Shown: positions 18,072-26,002 of the stretch, in pieces | Numbering within the stretch: position 1 is the first letter of the stretch | Layout of the letters: every line of letters begins with the position of its first letter | Assembly (NCBI GenBank): GCA_012839085.1 | Contig: DUNZ01000149.1 | Coordinates: forward strand, 1-34,097 | Source of the DNA: Clostridiales bacterium | GTDB lineage: Bacteria > Bacillota > Clostridia > Lachnospirales > Lachnospiraceae | Reading direction: 5' to 3' | DNA: 34,097 nucleotides | The notes under the pieces: model-generated | What the model was told of the DNA's origin: nothing | The model's database searches: none | The model's input: the letters and a program-made list of their open reading frames with translations, nothing else | Program-made: the position numbers and the translations under genes

Positions 18072-18100
18072 AAGAGCAGATGTTTGGGTCTGCTCTTTTT
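18072..18100 (+). terminator. Rho-independent terminator / possible attenuator
   Basis: AAGAGCAGA-TGTTTGGG-TCTGCTCTTTTT. Confidence 0.8.
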
Positions 18101-18170
18101 CCTTGCATTCCGTTCATAGATACTTTATTATAAACATGTTAACCAAAGAAATTGATACAGGAGATGAAGG

Positions 18171-20921
18171 ATGAAAAAGTTAGTCGTCGGTATTTTAGCC
18201 CATGTGGATGCTGGAAAAACAACACTGGCAGAGAGTATTCTGTATCAGACCGGTCGTATCAGAAAATTGGGTAGAGTTGATCATAAAGATGCCTTTTTAG
18301 ATACCTATGATTTAGAACGTGCAAGAGGAATTACCATCTTTTCAAAACAGGCTCAGGTTACTTTTGATGATATGGAAGTGTCGCTTTTGGATACTCCAGG
18401 GCATGTGGATTTTTCTGGGGAAATGGAACGAACCTTACAGGTTCTTGATTATGCCATACTAGTAATCAGCGGTAGTGATGGGGTTCAAGGTCATACAGAA
18501 ACCTTATGGAAGTTACTAGGGAGGTATCAGATACCAACCTTTCTCTTTATTAATAAGATGGACTTGGAAGGAACAGACCGCCAGTCCCTTATGATAGAGT
18601 TAAAAAAGAGATTACATGATGGCTGTGTGGATTTTGGAGATGATCAGAATCCTAAGGATTTTTATGAAAATATAGCCTTATGTGATGAAAAATTACTAGA
18701 ACAATATATGGAATTGGAAGAGATTAAAACGCAAGAGATTGCTACAGCCATAGAAGAGAGAAGAATTTTTCCTTGCTATTTTGGTTCTGCTCTAAAACTA
18801 GAGGGCGTTGATGATTTTTTATATGGACTTTCCAAGTATACAAAGTCTAAAAAATACCCGGAAGAGTTTGGGGCAAAAGTATATAAAATAGCTAGAGATG
18901 AACAAGGGAATCGTCTAACTTATATGAAGATTACTGGAGGTAACTTAAAGGTAAAAATGCTTCTATCAGACCATTCTTCGCAATGGGCTGAGAAAGTGGA
19001 TCAAATACGAATATATTCTGGGGTAAAATATGATACCGTAGAAGAGCTAAGGGCAGGGGGAGTTTGTGCTGTAGCTGGACTCAGCAAGACATATCCCGGG
19101 GAAGGCCTAGGTATCGAGTCTGGAACCAATATGCCAATATTGGAACCGGTACTAAATTATCAGCTTTTATTACCTGAGGGCTGCGATCCCGTTACTATGT
19201 TATCCAAATTACGGCAGTTAGAAGAAGAAGATCCTTTATTGCATATTGTATGGTCCAGCCATCTTAAAGAGATCCATTTGCAGTTGATGGGTGAGGTGCA
19301 AATTGAGGTTCTCAAAAGCTTGATCTTGGAACGATTTGGGGTAGAAGTAGAATTTGGAACAGGCAACATTTTATATAAGGAGACGATTGCAGAACCAGTC
19401 GTCGGTGTGGGGCATTTTGAACCTTTACGCCATTATGCGGAAGTACATCTATTGTTGGAGCCGGATGAAGCTGGTAGTGGATTGACCTTTGATAGTAATT
19501 GCAGTGAGGACTCACTGGATCGAAATTGGCAGAGGCTGATATTAACACATTTAGAAGAAAAGGAACATCTTGGAGTTTTGACTGGCTCACCAATTACGGA
19601 TATGAAGATAACTCTCATTGCTGGAAGAGCCCATCAAAAGCATACCGAAGGTGGAGATTTTAGACAGGCCACCTATCGAGCTGTGCGACAGGGACTAAAG
19701 AAAGCAAAGAGTATTCTTTTGGAACCCTATTATGATTATAAATTAGAAGTTCCCTCTGAAATGATTGGAAGAGCCATGTCTGATATCCAACGGATGAATG
19801 GGAATTTTAATCCTCCCGAAATCACAGATGATATGTCCATCCTCACAGGAACTGCACCGGTTGCCAGTATGAGGGGGTATCTTTCAGAAGTTACTGCCTA
19901 TACCAAGGGGAGGGGCAGGCTATTCTGCTCCTTGAAAGGTTATTTGCCCTGCCATAATCCTGAGGAAGTCATAGAAAGTATTGCTTATGATAGTGAACGG
20001 GATTTGGATAATCCAACAGGATCTGTATTTTGTTCCCATGGGGCTGGTTTTCTTGTTCCCTGGAATCAAGTAGAAAATTATATGCATATTGACAATGGCT
20101 ACGATCCAGGAAATCTGCAAGAAAAACGTATAGAATCCTTGAATGAGGCTAAGACCTTATTTCAAGAAGAATGGAAGGACTTATCAAAGACGATTCAAAA
20201 GGAAGGGAAAAATGCCCAGGTTAGCAGTAAAACAAGATCTTATCCGTCTACTTCCTTAGAAGAGGATAAAGAGTTAGAGGATATCTTTGTTCGAACCTTT
20301 GGTCCAATTAAACAAAGGATCAGCCATTCTCAAAATCGTCTAGGATATGAAAAGGCTACAAGGATAGATTTAAGTCAAAGAAAACAAAAGAACAATAATG
20401 GGGACAAGGATTCTAGGAAAGAATATCTGCTGGTTGATGGATATAACATCATATTTGCCTGGGAGGAATTAAGTGAACTTGCCAAGGAGAATATGGATGC
20501 AGCAAGAAATAAGCTGATGGATATTCTTTGTAATTATCAAGGATTTAAACAATGTGTGCTCATTCTAGTCTTTGATGCATACAAAGTAAAGGGTGGAGTT
20601 GGGCAGATAATGGACTACCACAACATCCATGTGGTTTATACCAAAGAAGCAGAAACTGCGGATGAGTATATAGAGAAAGTTACCCATGAAATGGCCAGTA
20701 AACACCAAGTGACGGTTGCCACATCGGATGCATTGGAACAATTAATCATCATGGGGCAGGGTGCAACAAGGCTGTCTGCCAAAGATTTAAAGGAAGAAAT
20801 CATTCGAACCTGGGATCAGATTCAAAGTGATTATTTGAACAAGCAGGCTTCGGGGCGAAGTTATCTGGGGGATCAATTTGATGAAACACTTTTGGAGTTT
20901 TTAAAGAAAGGTTATAATTAA
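18171..20921 (+). CDS. EF-G/Tet(M)-like translational GTPase fused to a C-terminal NYN (YacP/Rae1-type) nuclease domain
   Basis: G1 AHVDAGKT, G2 RGITI, G3 DTPGH, G4 NKMD; domain IV GGDFRQATYRAVRQGLKKAKSILLEPYYDYKLEVP; C-terminal YLLVDGYNIIFAWEEL...LVFDAYKVKGG...VVYTKEAETADEYIEKV...VTVATSDALEQLIIMGQGATRLSAKDL. Confidence 0.92.
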   Translation: MKKLVVGILAHVDAGKTTLAESILYQTGRIRKLGRVDHKDAFLDTYDLERARGITIFSKQAQVTFDDMEVSLLDTPGHVDFSGEMERTLQVLDYAILVISGSDGVQGHTETLWKLLGRYQIPTFLFINKMDLEGTDRQSLMIELKKRLHDGCVDFGDDQNPKDFYENIALCDEKLLEQYMELEEIKTQEIATAIEERRIFPCYFGSALKLEGVDDFLYGLSKYTKSKKYPEEFGAKVYKIARDEQGNRLTYMKITGGNLKVKMLLSDHSSQWAEKVDQIRIYSGVKYDTVEELRAGGVCAVAGLSKTYPGEGLGIESGTNMPILEPVLNYQLLLPEGCDPVTMLSKLRQLEEEDPLLHIVWSSHLKEIHLQLMGEVQIEVLKSLILERFGVEVEFGTGNILYKETIAEPVVGVGHFEPLRHYAEVHLLLEPDEAGSGLTFDSNCSEDSLDRNWQRLILTHLEEKEHLGVLTGSPITDMKITLIAGRAHQKHTEGGDFRQATYRAVRQGLKKAKSILLEPYYDYKLEVPSEMIGRAMSDIQRMNGNFNPPEITDDMSILTGTAPVASMRGYLSEVTAYTKGRGRLFCSLKGYLPCHNPEEVIESIAYDSERDLDNPTGSVFCSHGAGFLVPWNQVENYMHIDNGYDPGNLQEKRIESLNEAKTLFQEEWKDLSKTIQKEGKNAQVSSKTRSYPSTSLEEDKELEDIFVRTFGPIKQRISHSQNRLGYEKATRIDLSQRKQKNNNGDKDSRKEYLLVDGYNIIFAWEELSELAKENMDAARNKLMDILCNYQGFKQCVLILVFDAYKVKGGVGQIMDYHNIHVVYTKEAETADEYIEKVTHEMASKHQVTVATSDALEQLIIMGQGATRLSAKDLKEEIIRTWDQIQSDYLNKQASGRSYLGDQFDETLLEFLKKGYN

Positions 20922-20923
20922 CC

Positions 20924-21006
20924 CTAGGATAAGAAATAAAATTCTAGGATAAAAAATAAAAATTCTCGTATAAGAAATAAATATTCTCGAATAGGAAATA
21001 AATATT
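20924..21006. repeat. Four 20-21 bp tandem repeats starting 2 nt after the stop codon
   Basis: CTAGGATAAGAAATAAAATT / CTAGGATAAAAAATAAAAATT / CTCGTATAAGAAATAAATATT / CTCGAATAGGAAATAAATATT. Confidence 0.85.
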
Positions 21007-21023
21007 AAAGTCACTAACTACAG

Positions 21024-21179
21024 ATAATGGGGCTGTCGCACTAAATGTGCGACGCCCTTTTTACATTAATGATGTTTTAAATTTAAAAAAATAGCGTGTG
21101 ACTATCCATCCAACAGAGACACGTTCTCACTCGATTGCCGCACATAGCGATTCAATCGTTAAAGCAACAGCCCCATTAT
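21024..21179. repeat. 156-bp element with 16-bp terminal inverted repeats (MITE-like or structured RNA)
   Basis: ATAATGGGGCTGTCGC (21024-21039) and GCAACAGCCCCATTAT (21164-21179): inverted, one mismatch. Confidence 0.6.
21029..21062 (+). terminator. Rho-independent terminator after the EF-G/NYN gene
   Basis: GGGGCTGTCGCAC-TAAAT-GTGCGACGCCCTTTTT. Confidence 0.75.
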
Positions 21180-21202
21180 TTATTTCAAGAGATATATCCT
21201 TT

Positions 21203-22108
21203 CTAGGATTCGGTCTCTATTTCATGAATTATTTCGTAATTTCTTTTTAAAACATTTTTGCCTCTCCAGCTAAAAGAACGATCCTGATATTTTTTCGTAA
21301 AAGCTTTGTTGGAAAGTTGGCATAATTCCTCATAATCAAGATGGTAGAGTAAATTTTCCTGAAACTCCTTAAGTTTCGTCTTTTCTATTTTACGATTATG
21401 GGGACAGACCTCCTGACATACATCACAGCCCCAAATCAGGGAATGTTTTTTTATGATCTCTTTTTCCCTTGATGAAAGTTCTTGTTTTTTCTGGGTGATG
21501 TATGATTTGCATTGTAAGGGATTTATGGTAAAATCCCCTATTATGCATTGACCTGGACATTTTCTCACACATTCCATGCATTGAATACAGGTTCGCTCCA
21601 AGGGCTGATCTGCTTCAAAGGGGAAATTGTTCAGGAGATATCCAATAAAAACATAGGAGCCATAAGAATCCGTGATGAGATGATTGTTTATTCCCCAGAA
21701 ACCTAGTCCGGCCTTATAGGCTAAATATCGATCGCTAAAGGGACCAGTGTCTACAAAGGCCTTATATTCAAAATTATCGATTGTTTCTTGTAAATAATGG
21801 CCGATGACCTCCAGTTTCTCTTTAACGATTCGATGATAATCAGTACTAAAGGCTGATTTTGTTAGGTTGGCATCTTCACCATTACCAATATAATATGGAA
21901 ACAAACAAACAATTACAGATTTTGCATCGGGTAAGGTTAGGTCTGGATATATTCTTTTCTTTATATCTTTTTCTTCAAATCCGCTGATGTAACCCCGCTC
22001 GATCTGTTTTTTCCAAATCCTTTCAAAATCGTAATAGGGTTTGGCTGGCGCGATTCCAACAGCATCGATATGAATTGATTTGCAAAATTCAATTAATTTA
22101 TCTTTCAT
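21203..22108 (-). CDS. queG: tRNA epoxyqueuosine(34) reductase
   Basis: DAVGIAPAKPY; FVDTGPFSDRYLAYKAGLGFWGINNHLI; two 4Fe-4S motifs CIQCMECVRKCPGQC and CDVCQEVCPHN. Start refined to the internal ATG at 22108. Confidence 0.88.
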   Translation of the reverse strand: MKDKLIEFCKSIHIDAVGIAPAKPYYDFERIWKKQIERGYISGFEEKDIKKRIYPDLTLPDAKSVIVCLFPYYIGNGEDANLTKSAFSTDYHRIVKEKLEVIGHYLQETIDNFEYKAFVDTGPFSDRYLAYKAGLGFWGINNHLITDSYGSYVFIGYLLNNFPFEADQPLERTCIQCMECVRKCPGQCIIGDFTINPLQCKSYITQKKQELSSREKEIIKKHSLIWGCDVCQEVCPHNRKIEKTKLKEFQENLLYHLDYEELCQLSNKAFTKKYQDRSFSWRGKNVLKRNYEIIHEIETES

Positions 22109-22390
22109 AATAATCCATCCCATCGGTATATTTTGTCTACTAAATAGTATACTCATTAACAGAGGTTTTTTCCAGATAAGATATTTTAAAAGGAAGTAAA
22201 ATTGTCATTAAAATTTATTCTAATGTTTTACCACTAGAATCTTATAAGTAATTCTTCTATATATAATTAATATTTTTTATTTGTAGATATTATAAAAATT
22301 GGTTACTGTTATAATATGATAAATTATTGTTTTGTATGTTACTATAAAAGATACTTAAATGTTGCTAAGAATTATGGAAAGGAGATTGTT

Positions 22391-23071
22391 ATGAATTTAA
22401 TTTATAAAGGAAAGACCAAGGATGTATATGCTTTAGAAGATGGAAACTATTTGTTGAAATTTAAAGATGATGTTACTGGTGAAAATGGAAAATTTGATCC
22501 AGGTGCCAATACAGTGGGATTAACTATGGAGGGTTCTGGTAAGGCTGGACTAAGACTTACAACATATTTTTTTGAAAAATTAAATGCTTTAGGAATCCCT
22601 ACCCATTATATTAGTGCTGATTTCGATCAGGTTACCATGACTGTAAAAAAAGCTACGGCCTTTGGTGAAGGATTAGAGGTAATATGTCGTTACCGTGCGG
22701 TTGGGAGCTTTTTGAGAAGATATGGAAAATATGCAAAAGAGGGTCAGCCCCTTGATGCCTTCGTTGAAGTTACCTTAAAAGATGATGAACGAAATGATCC
22801 TCCAATTTCTGAAGATGCACTAGATATGTTGGGAATACTGTCCAAAGAAGAATATCAGATACTAAAAGATTTAACCATAAAGATATCCAATTTTGTTAAA
22901 GAGGAATTAGCCCAAAGAGGAATCGAATTATATGATATCAAACTAGAGTTTGGTAGACTTGGTGAAGATAAGCATATTGCTTTAATTGATGAGATTTCCG
23001 GTGGCAACATGAGAGCCTATAAGGATGGAAGATACATTGAACCTCTAGAATTAGAAGAATTAATGAGATAA
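22391..23071 (+). CDS. purC: Phosphoribosylaminoimidazole-succinocarboxamide synthase
   Basis: YKGKTKDVYALEDGNYLLKFKDDVTGENGKFDPGANTVGLTM; VICRYRAVGSFLRRYG; DEISGGNMRAYKDGR. Start refined to ATG 22391 (GGAGATT SD). Confidence 0.95.
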   Translation: MNLIYKGKTKDVYALEDGNYLLKFKDDVTGENGKFDPGANTVGLTMEGSGKAGLRLTTYFFEKLNALGIPTHYISADFDQVTMTVKKATAFGEGLEVICRYRAVGSFLRRYGKYAKEGQPLDAFVEVTLKDDERNDPPISEDALDMLGILSKEEYQILKDLTIKISNFVKEELAQRGIELYDIKLEFGRLGEDKHIALIDEISGGNMRAYKDGRYIEPLELEELMR

Positions 23072-23154
23072 GAGCTATTGTTTTTAGAAGTAATACTATG
23101 GGTTTCATCAAATATAATATAGTAATAACAATTGATGGAGCTTGAATAAGAGAT

Positions 23155-23955
23155 ATGAATAATAAAAGAATATTTATGACGGTAATACTCTTTATTACTT
23201 GTTTTTTTCTTGGAGTAGGTATTTCCAGGATTAAAAATGCTTCCAAAGAGGTTTTACTGAAAAGAGCCAAAGAAGAAAACTGGGGTCTTGGATTTACGGA
23301 AAAGGGAAGACCCCCAACAGGCAATGCTACTGCAGACGAACTAAAAAAATATGATGCCTATTATATTGGAGATACCAATGAGAAAATAATATATCTTACC
23401 TTTGATGCAGGTTATGAAAATGGCAATACCCCTCCAATACTGGAAGCTTTGAAAAAACATCAAGTTCCTGCTTGTTTTTTTCTAGTAGGTCATTATATCG
23501 AGAAGAATCCTGAATTGGTCAAGCAAATGGTTGAGGAAGGCCATATGGTGGCCAATCATACATACTCCCATCCCAATATGCATAAAATTTCATCCATAGA
23601 TGCTTTTCGAAAAGAGTTGGAGGATTTAGAAGTCTTATATAAAGAAGTGGTTGGCCAAGATATGCCGAGATATTACCGGCCTCCCCAAGGAAAGTATAAT
23701 ATTGAAAATTTGAAGATGGCCAAAGAACTGGGCTATAAGACATTTTTTTGGAGCCTAGCTTATGTTGATTGGTATAATGATAAACAACCAACCAGAGAAC
23801 AGGCCTTGGATAAATTAGTAAACCGAATTCATCCAGGTGCCATAGTACTTTTACACAGTACTTCAAAAACCAATGCCGAGATTATGGATGAACTGATCAC
23901 CAAATGGAAAGAGCTGGGCTATAGTTTTGGATCTTTAGAGGATTTGGTTCAATGA
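23155..23955 (+). CDS. pdaA: PdaA-like polysaccharide deacetylase (delta-lactam-biosynthetic de-N-acetylase)
   Basis: IIYLTFDAGYENGNTPPILEALKKHQVPACFFLVGHYI; HMVANHTYSHPNM; RYYRPPQGKYN; GAIVLLHSTSKTNAEIMDELI; N-terminal TM. Confidence 0.88.
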   Translation: MNNKRIFMTVILFITCFFLGVGISRIKNASKEVLLKRAKEENWGLGFTEKGRPPTGNATADELKKYDAYYIGDTNEKIIYLTFDAGYENGNTPPILEALKKHQVPACFFLVGHYIEKNPELVKQMVEEGHMVANHTYSHPNMHKISSIDAFRKELEDLEVLYKEVVGQDMPRYYRPPQGKYNIENLKMAKELGYKTFFWSLAYVDWYNDKQPTREQALDKLVNRIHPGAIVLLHSTSKTNAEIMDELITKWKELGYSFGSLEDLVQ

Positions 23956-24001
23956 CTTCATATTCATAGCATGACACTATATGGATATGATTAATTTTCA
24001 C

Positions 24002-24060
24002 TGCATACCTCGGTACTTAGGTTTCTATCAAAAGAGCCTGATGTACCGCTAGGGTATGCA
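24002..24060 (+). other. Strong imperfect hairpin between pdaA and the riboswitch
   Basis: TGCATACC-TC-GGTAC-TTAGG...CCTGAT-GTACC-GCTA-GGGTATGCA. Confidence 0.65.
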
Positions 24061-24090
24061 TATCTTTGGTACTAATTGACACCATTCTTA

Positions 24091-24310
24091 TTCTATGCTA
24101 AGATAGGGGAAACATCTCCGAATATCATGTTTTGGTAGTGGGGGACCCAATATTAGGGGTGAATCTTTGGTATGGAAGAGCTATGCAACAGGGACGAATC
24201 GTTGCAAAGATAATAATCCAACAAATAAGTTGGATTTTTAAAAGCCAAATAGACATACAAGGAGGGGCGAACTTGGTAGCCCTAACCCGTCAGCTAATCC
24301 CATAGGAGTA
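24091..24310 (+). ncRNA. c-di-AMP riboswitch (ydaO/yuaA type)
   Basis: Conserved segments GGGGGACCCAATATTAGGGGTGAATC, CAGGGACGAATCG and CCTAACCCGTCAGCTAATCCCATAGGAG; P1 CTATG/CATAG. Confidence 0.9.
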
Positions 24311-24324
24311 AACCAAGCGTATGA

Positions 24325-24365
24325 CGAAACTCAATTTATTGAGTGGGTTTATTCGCTTTTTTTGT
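24325..24365 (+). terminator. Expression-platform terminator of the c-di-AMP riboswitch
   Basis: ACGAAACTCAATTTATTGAGTGGGTTTATTCGCTTTTTTT, just after the aptamer. Confidence 0.65.
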
Positions 24366-24477
24366 GTGCATAAATATTACATAAGGAGGTTTGCTAATTC
24401 GTTAAATCTATGCAGTTGAATATGTAAAGCGCCATAGTCATACGGTTTAATACTAATTGTGATATGGAGGAGCAAAA

Positions 24478-25704
24478 TTGGATTTACTTTTGAAAATTAG
24501 TATCGTATTGTTGGTAGGGGTAATCGGTGGGAAAGTGGCGAAAATTTTTAAACTTCCTAATGTATCAGGTTATTTAGTTGCTGGTTTATTTCTAGGACCC
24601 TCATTTTTTGGGTTTATCAGTGGACAAGATATCGAAACATTTTCAGTAATAAATGAATTGGCCTTAGCGGTAATTGCCTTTAGTATTGGAAATGAGTTTA
24701 TTCTTAAAGATATGTTAAAGTTAGGAAAATCTATAGTAATCATAACTTTAACTGAGGTTGTGGGTGCTGTAGCCCTAGTTTTTTCTGTAATGTATTTCGT
24801 GTTTCATCAGTCATTTGCCTTTAGTATCGTTATTGCTTCCATGTCAGCAGCCACAGCGCCTGCAGCTACTCTCTTAGTAATTCGGCAGTACAAAGCCAAA
24901 GGACCATTAACAAAAACAATACTGCCGGTTGTAGCTTTGGATGATGTATTTGGTATTATTGCATTTGGTATTGCTATGTCTTTGGCAAAATTATCGATTG
25001 GACAAGAAAAGTTTTCAATTACAAAAATGATAAGTGAACCGTTGATTGAAATAGGAGGGTCTATTTTACTGGGGTTTGTTCTAGGTTTATTGCTGGTTAT
25101 AGCGGCAAAGAAGTCCAAAGGTCGTGATGAACGTCAGGCTATATCCCTGGTGGCCATTGGGGTAGCAACTGGTATTTCCAATTGGCTAGGATTATCCCCC
25201 TTATTAACTAGTATTATGATGGGAACCACCATGGTGAATATGTTACATAGTTCAAAAAAGGTGTTTGACTCTGTCAATGATTTTGTTAACCCTGTATATA
25301 TCTTATTTTTTACTTTAGCTGGTGCAAGTTTGGATTTAAGTATATTAGCATCGGTTGGATTGTTAGGGGTGGCATATGTTATTTCCAGAGCAGGAGGAAA
25401 AATCATCGGTGCCTGGTGCGGGGCAAAAGCTGTAAAAACAGATCCTATGGTAAGAAAATATCTGGGATTTGCCTTACTTCCCCAGGGAGGTATATCCATT
25501 GGCTTAATTGTATTGGTTCGCCAACAATTACCGGAATTGTCGACTGCAATTAGTACCATAATTATGTTTAGCGTATTAATCTATGAGGTATCTGGTCCAA
25601 TATTTGCTAAGCTTGCCATTCAAAAAGCAGGTGAAATTAAGGATATAGGAAGCAAGGAAGAAAGCCATGAGAGAAAGAAAATAAAAACGGTAGAAGCTTC
25701 TTAG
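24478..25704 (+). CDS. CPA2-family cation:proton antiporter (KefB/NapA-like membrane domain)
   Basis: KLPNVSGYLVAGLFLGPS; VIASMSAATAPAATLLVIRQYKAKG; PVVALDDVFGIIAFGIAMSLA; LLPQGGISIGLIVL. TTG start after GGAGGAGC. Confidence 0.9.
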   Translation: MDLLLKISIVLLVGVIGGKVAKIFKLPNVSGYLVAGLFLGPSFFGFISGQDIETFSVINELALAVIAFSIGNEFILKDMLKLGKSIVIITLTEVVGAVALVFSVMYFVFHQSFAFSIVIASMSAATAPAATLLVIRQYKAKGPLTKTILPVVALDDVFGIIAFGIAMSLAKLSIGQEKFSITKMISEPLIEIGGSILLGFVLGLLLVIAAKKSKGRDERQAISLVAIGVATGISNWLGLSPLLTSIMMGTTMVNMLHSSKKVFDSVNDFVNPVYILFFTLAGASLDLSILASVGLLGVAYVISRAGGKIIGAWCGAKAVKTDPMVRKYLGFALLPQGGISIGLIVLVRQQLPELSTAISTIIMFSVLIYEVSGPIFAKLAIQKAGEIKDIGSKEESHERKKIKTVEAS

Positions 25705-25811
25705 TAAACAATGATGGGAATGGTTTACTTGGTGTACCAGACTTAATTTGTTAATTGAATTGATATTAAAACAGAAAACAAGTGAATAATAAAAAGAAAT
25801 ACAAAAAGAAA

Positions 25812-25866
25812 AAAGTAAGGAAACAGAAATTCTAATAAAAATGATCTGTTTTCTTACTTTTTTTGT
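25812..25866 (+). terminator. Rho-independent terminator
   Basis: AAAGTAAGGAAACAGA...TCTGTTTTCTTACTTTTTTTG. Confidence 0.8.
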
Positions 25867-26002
25867 TTTATAAGGAAATTTACTTGCTTAAATTCGTAAA
25901 GAGGCGAATTTTGCAAAATATATGTTTAAATTCCCTGTAAAGATGTGGTAGAATATGTATAGTGCAATATGTCGGAAATTTTGCATAAGGGAGGTGCTTT
26001 CT

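Noticed and set aside
19160-20120. Several 60-95 aa minus-strand ORFs inside the GTPase gene
   Set aside because: Antisense shadows of a strongly supported coding frame, with no SD or recognisable product. The same applies to the other short antisense ORFs in the track (e.g. 24807-25118, 25134-25559, 33014-33352, 33689-34039).
18171-20921. Acquired tetracycline-resistance gene of the tet(M)/tet(W) type
   Set aside because: Divergent domain IV/V sequence, Tet(M)-type C-terminal helix replaced, extra NYN domain, and no mobile-element context; resistance cannot be inferred.
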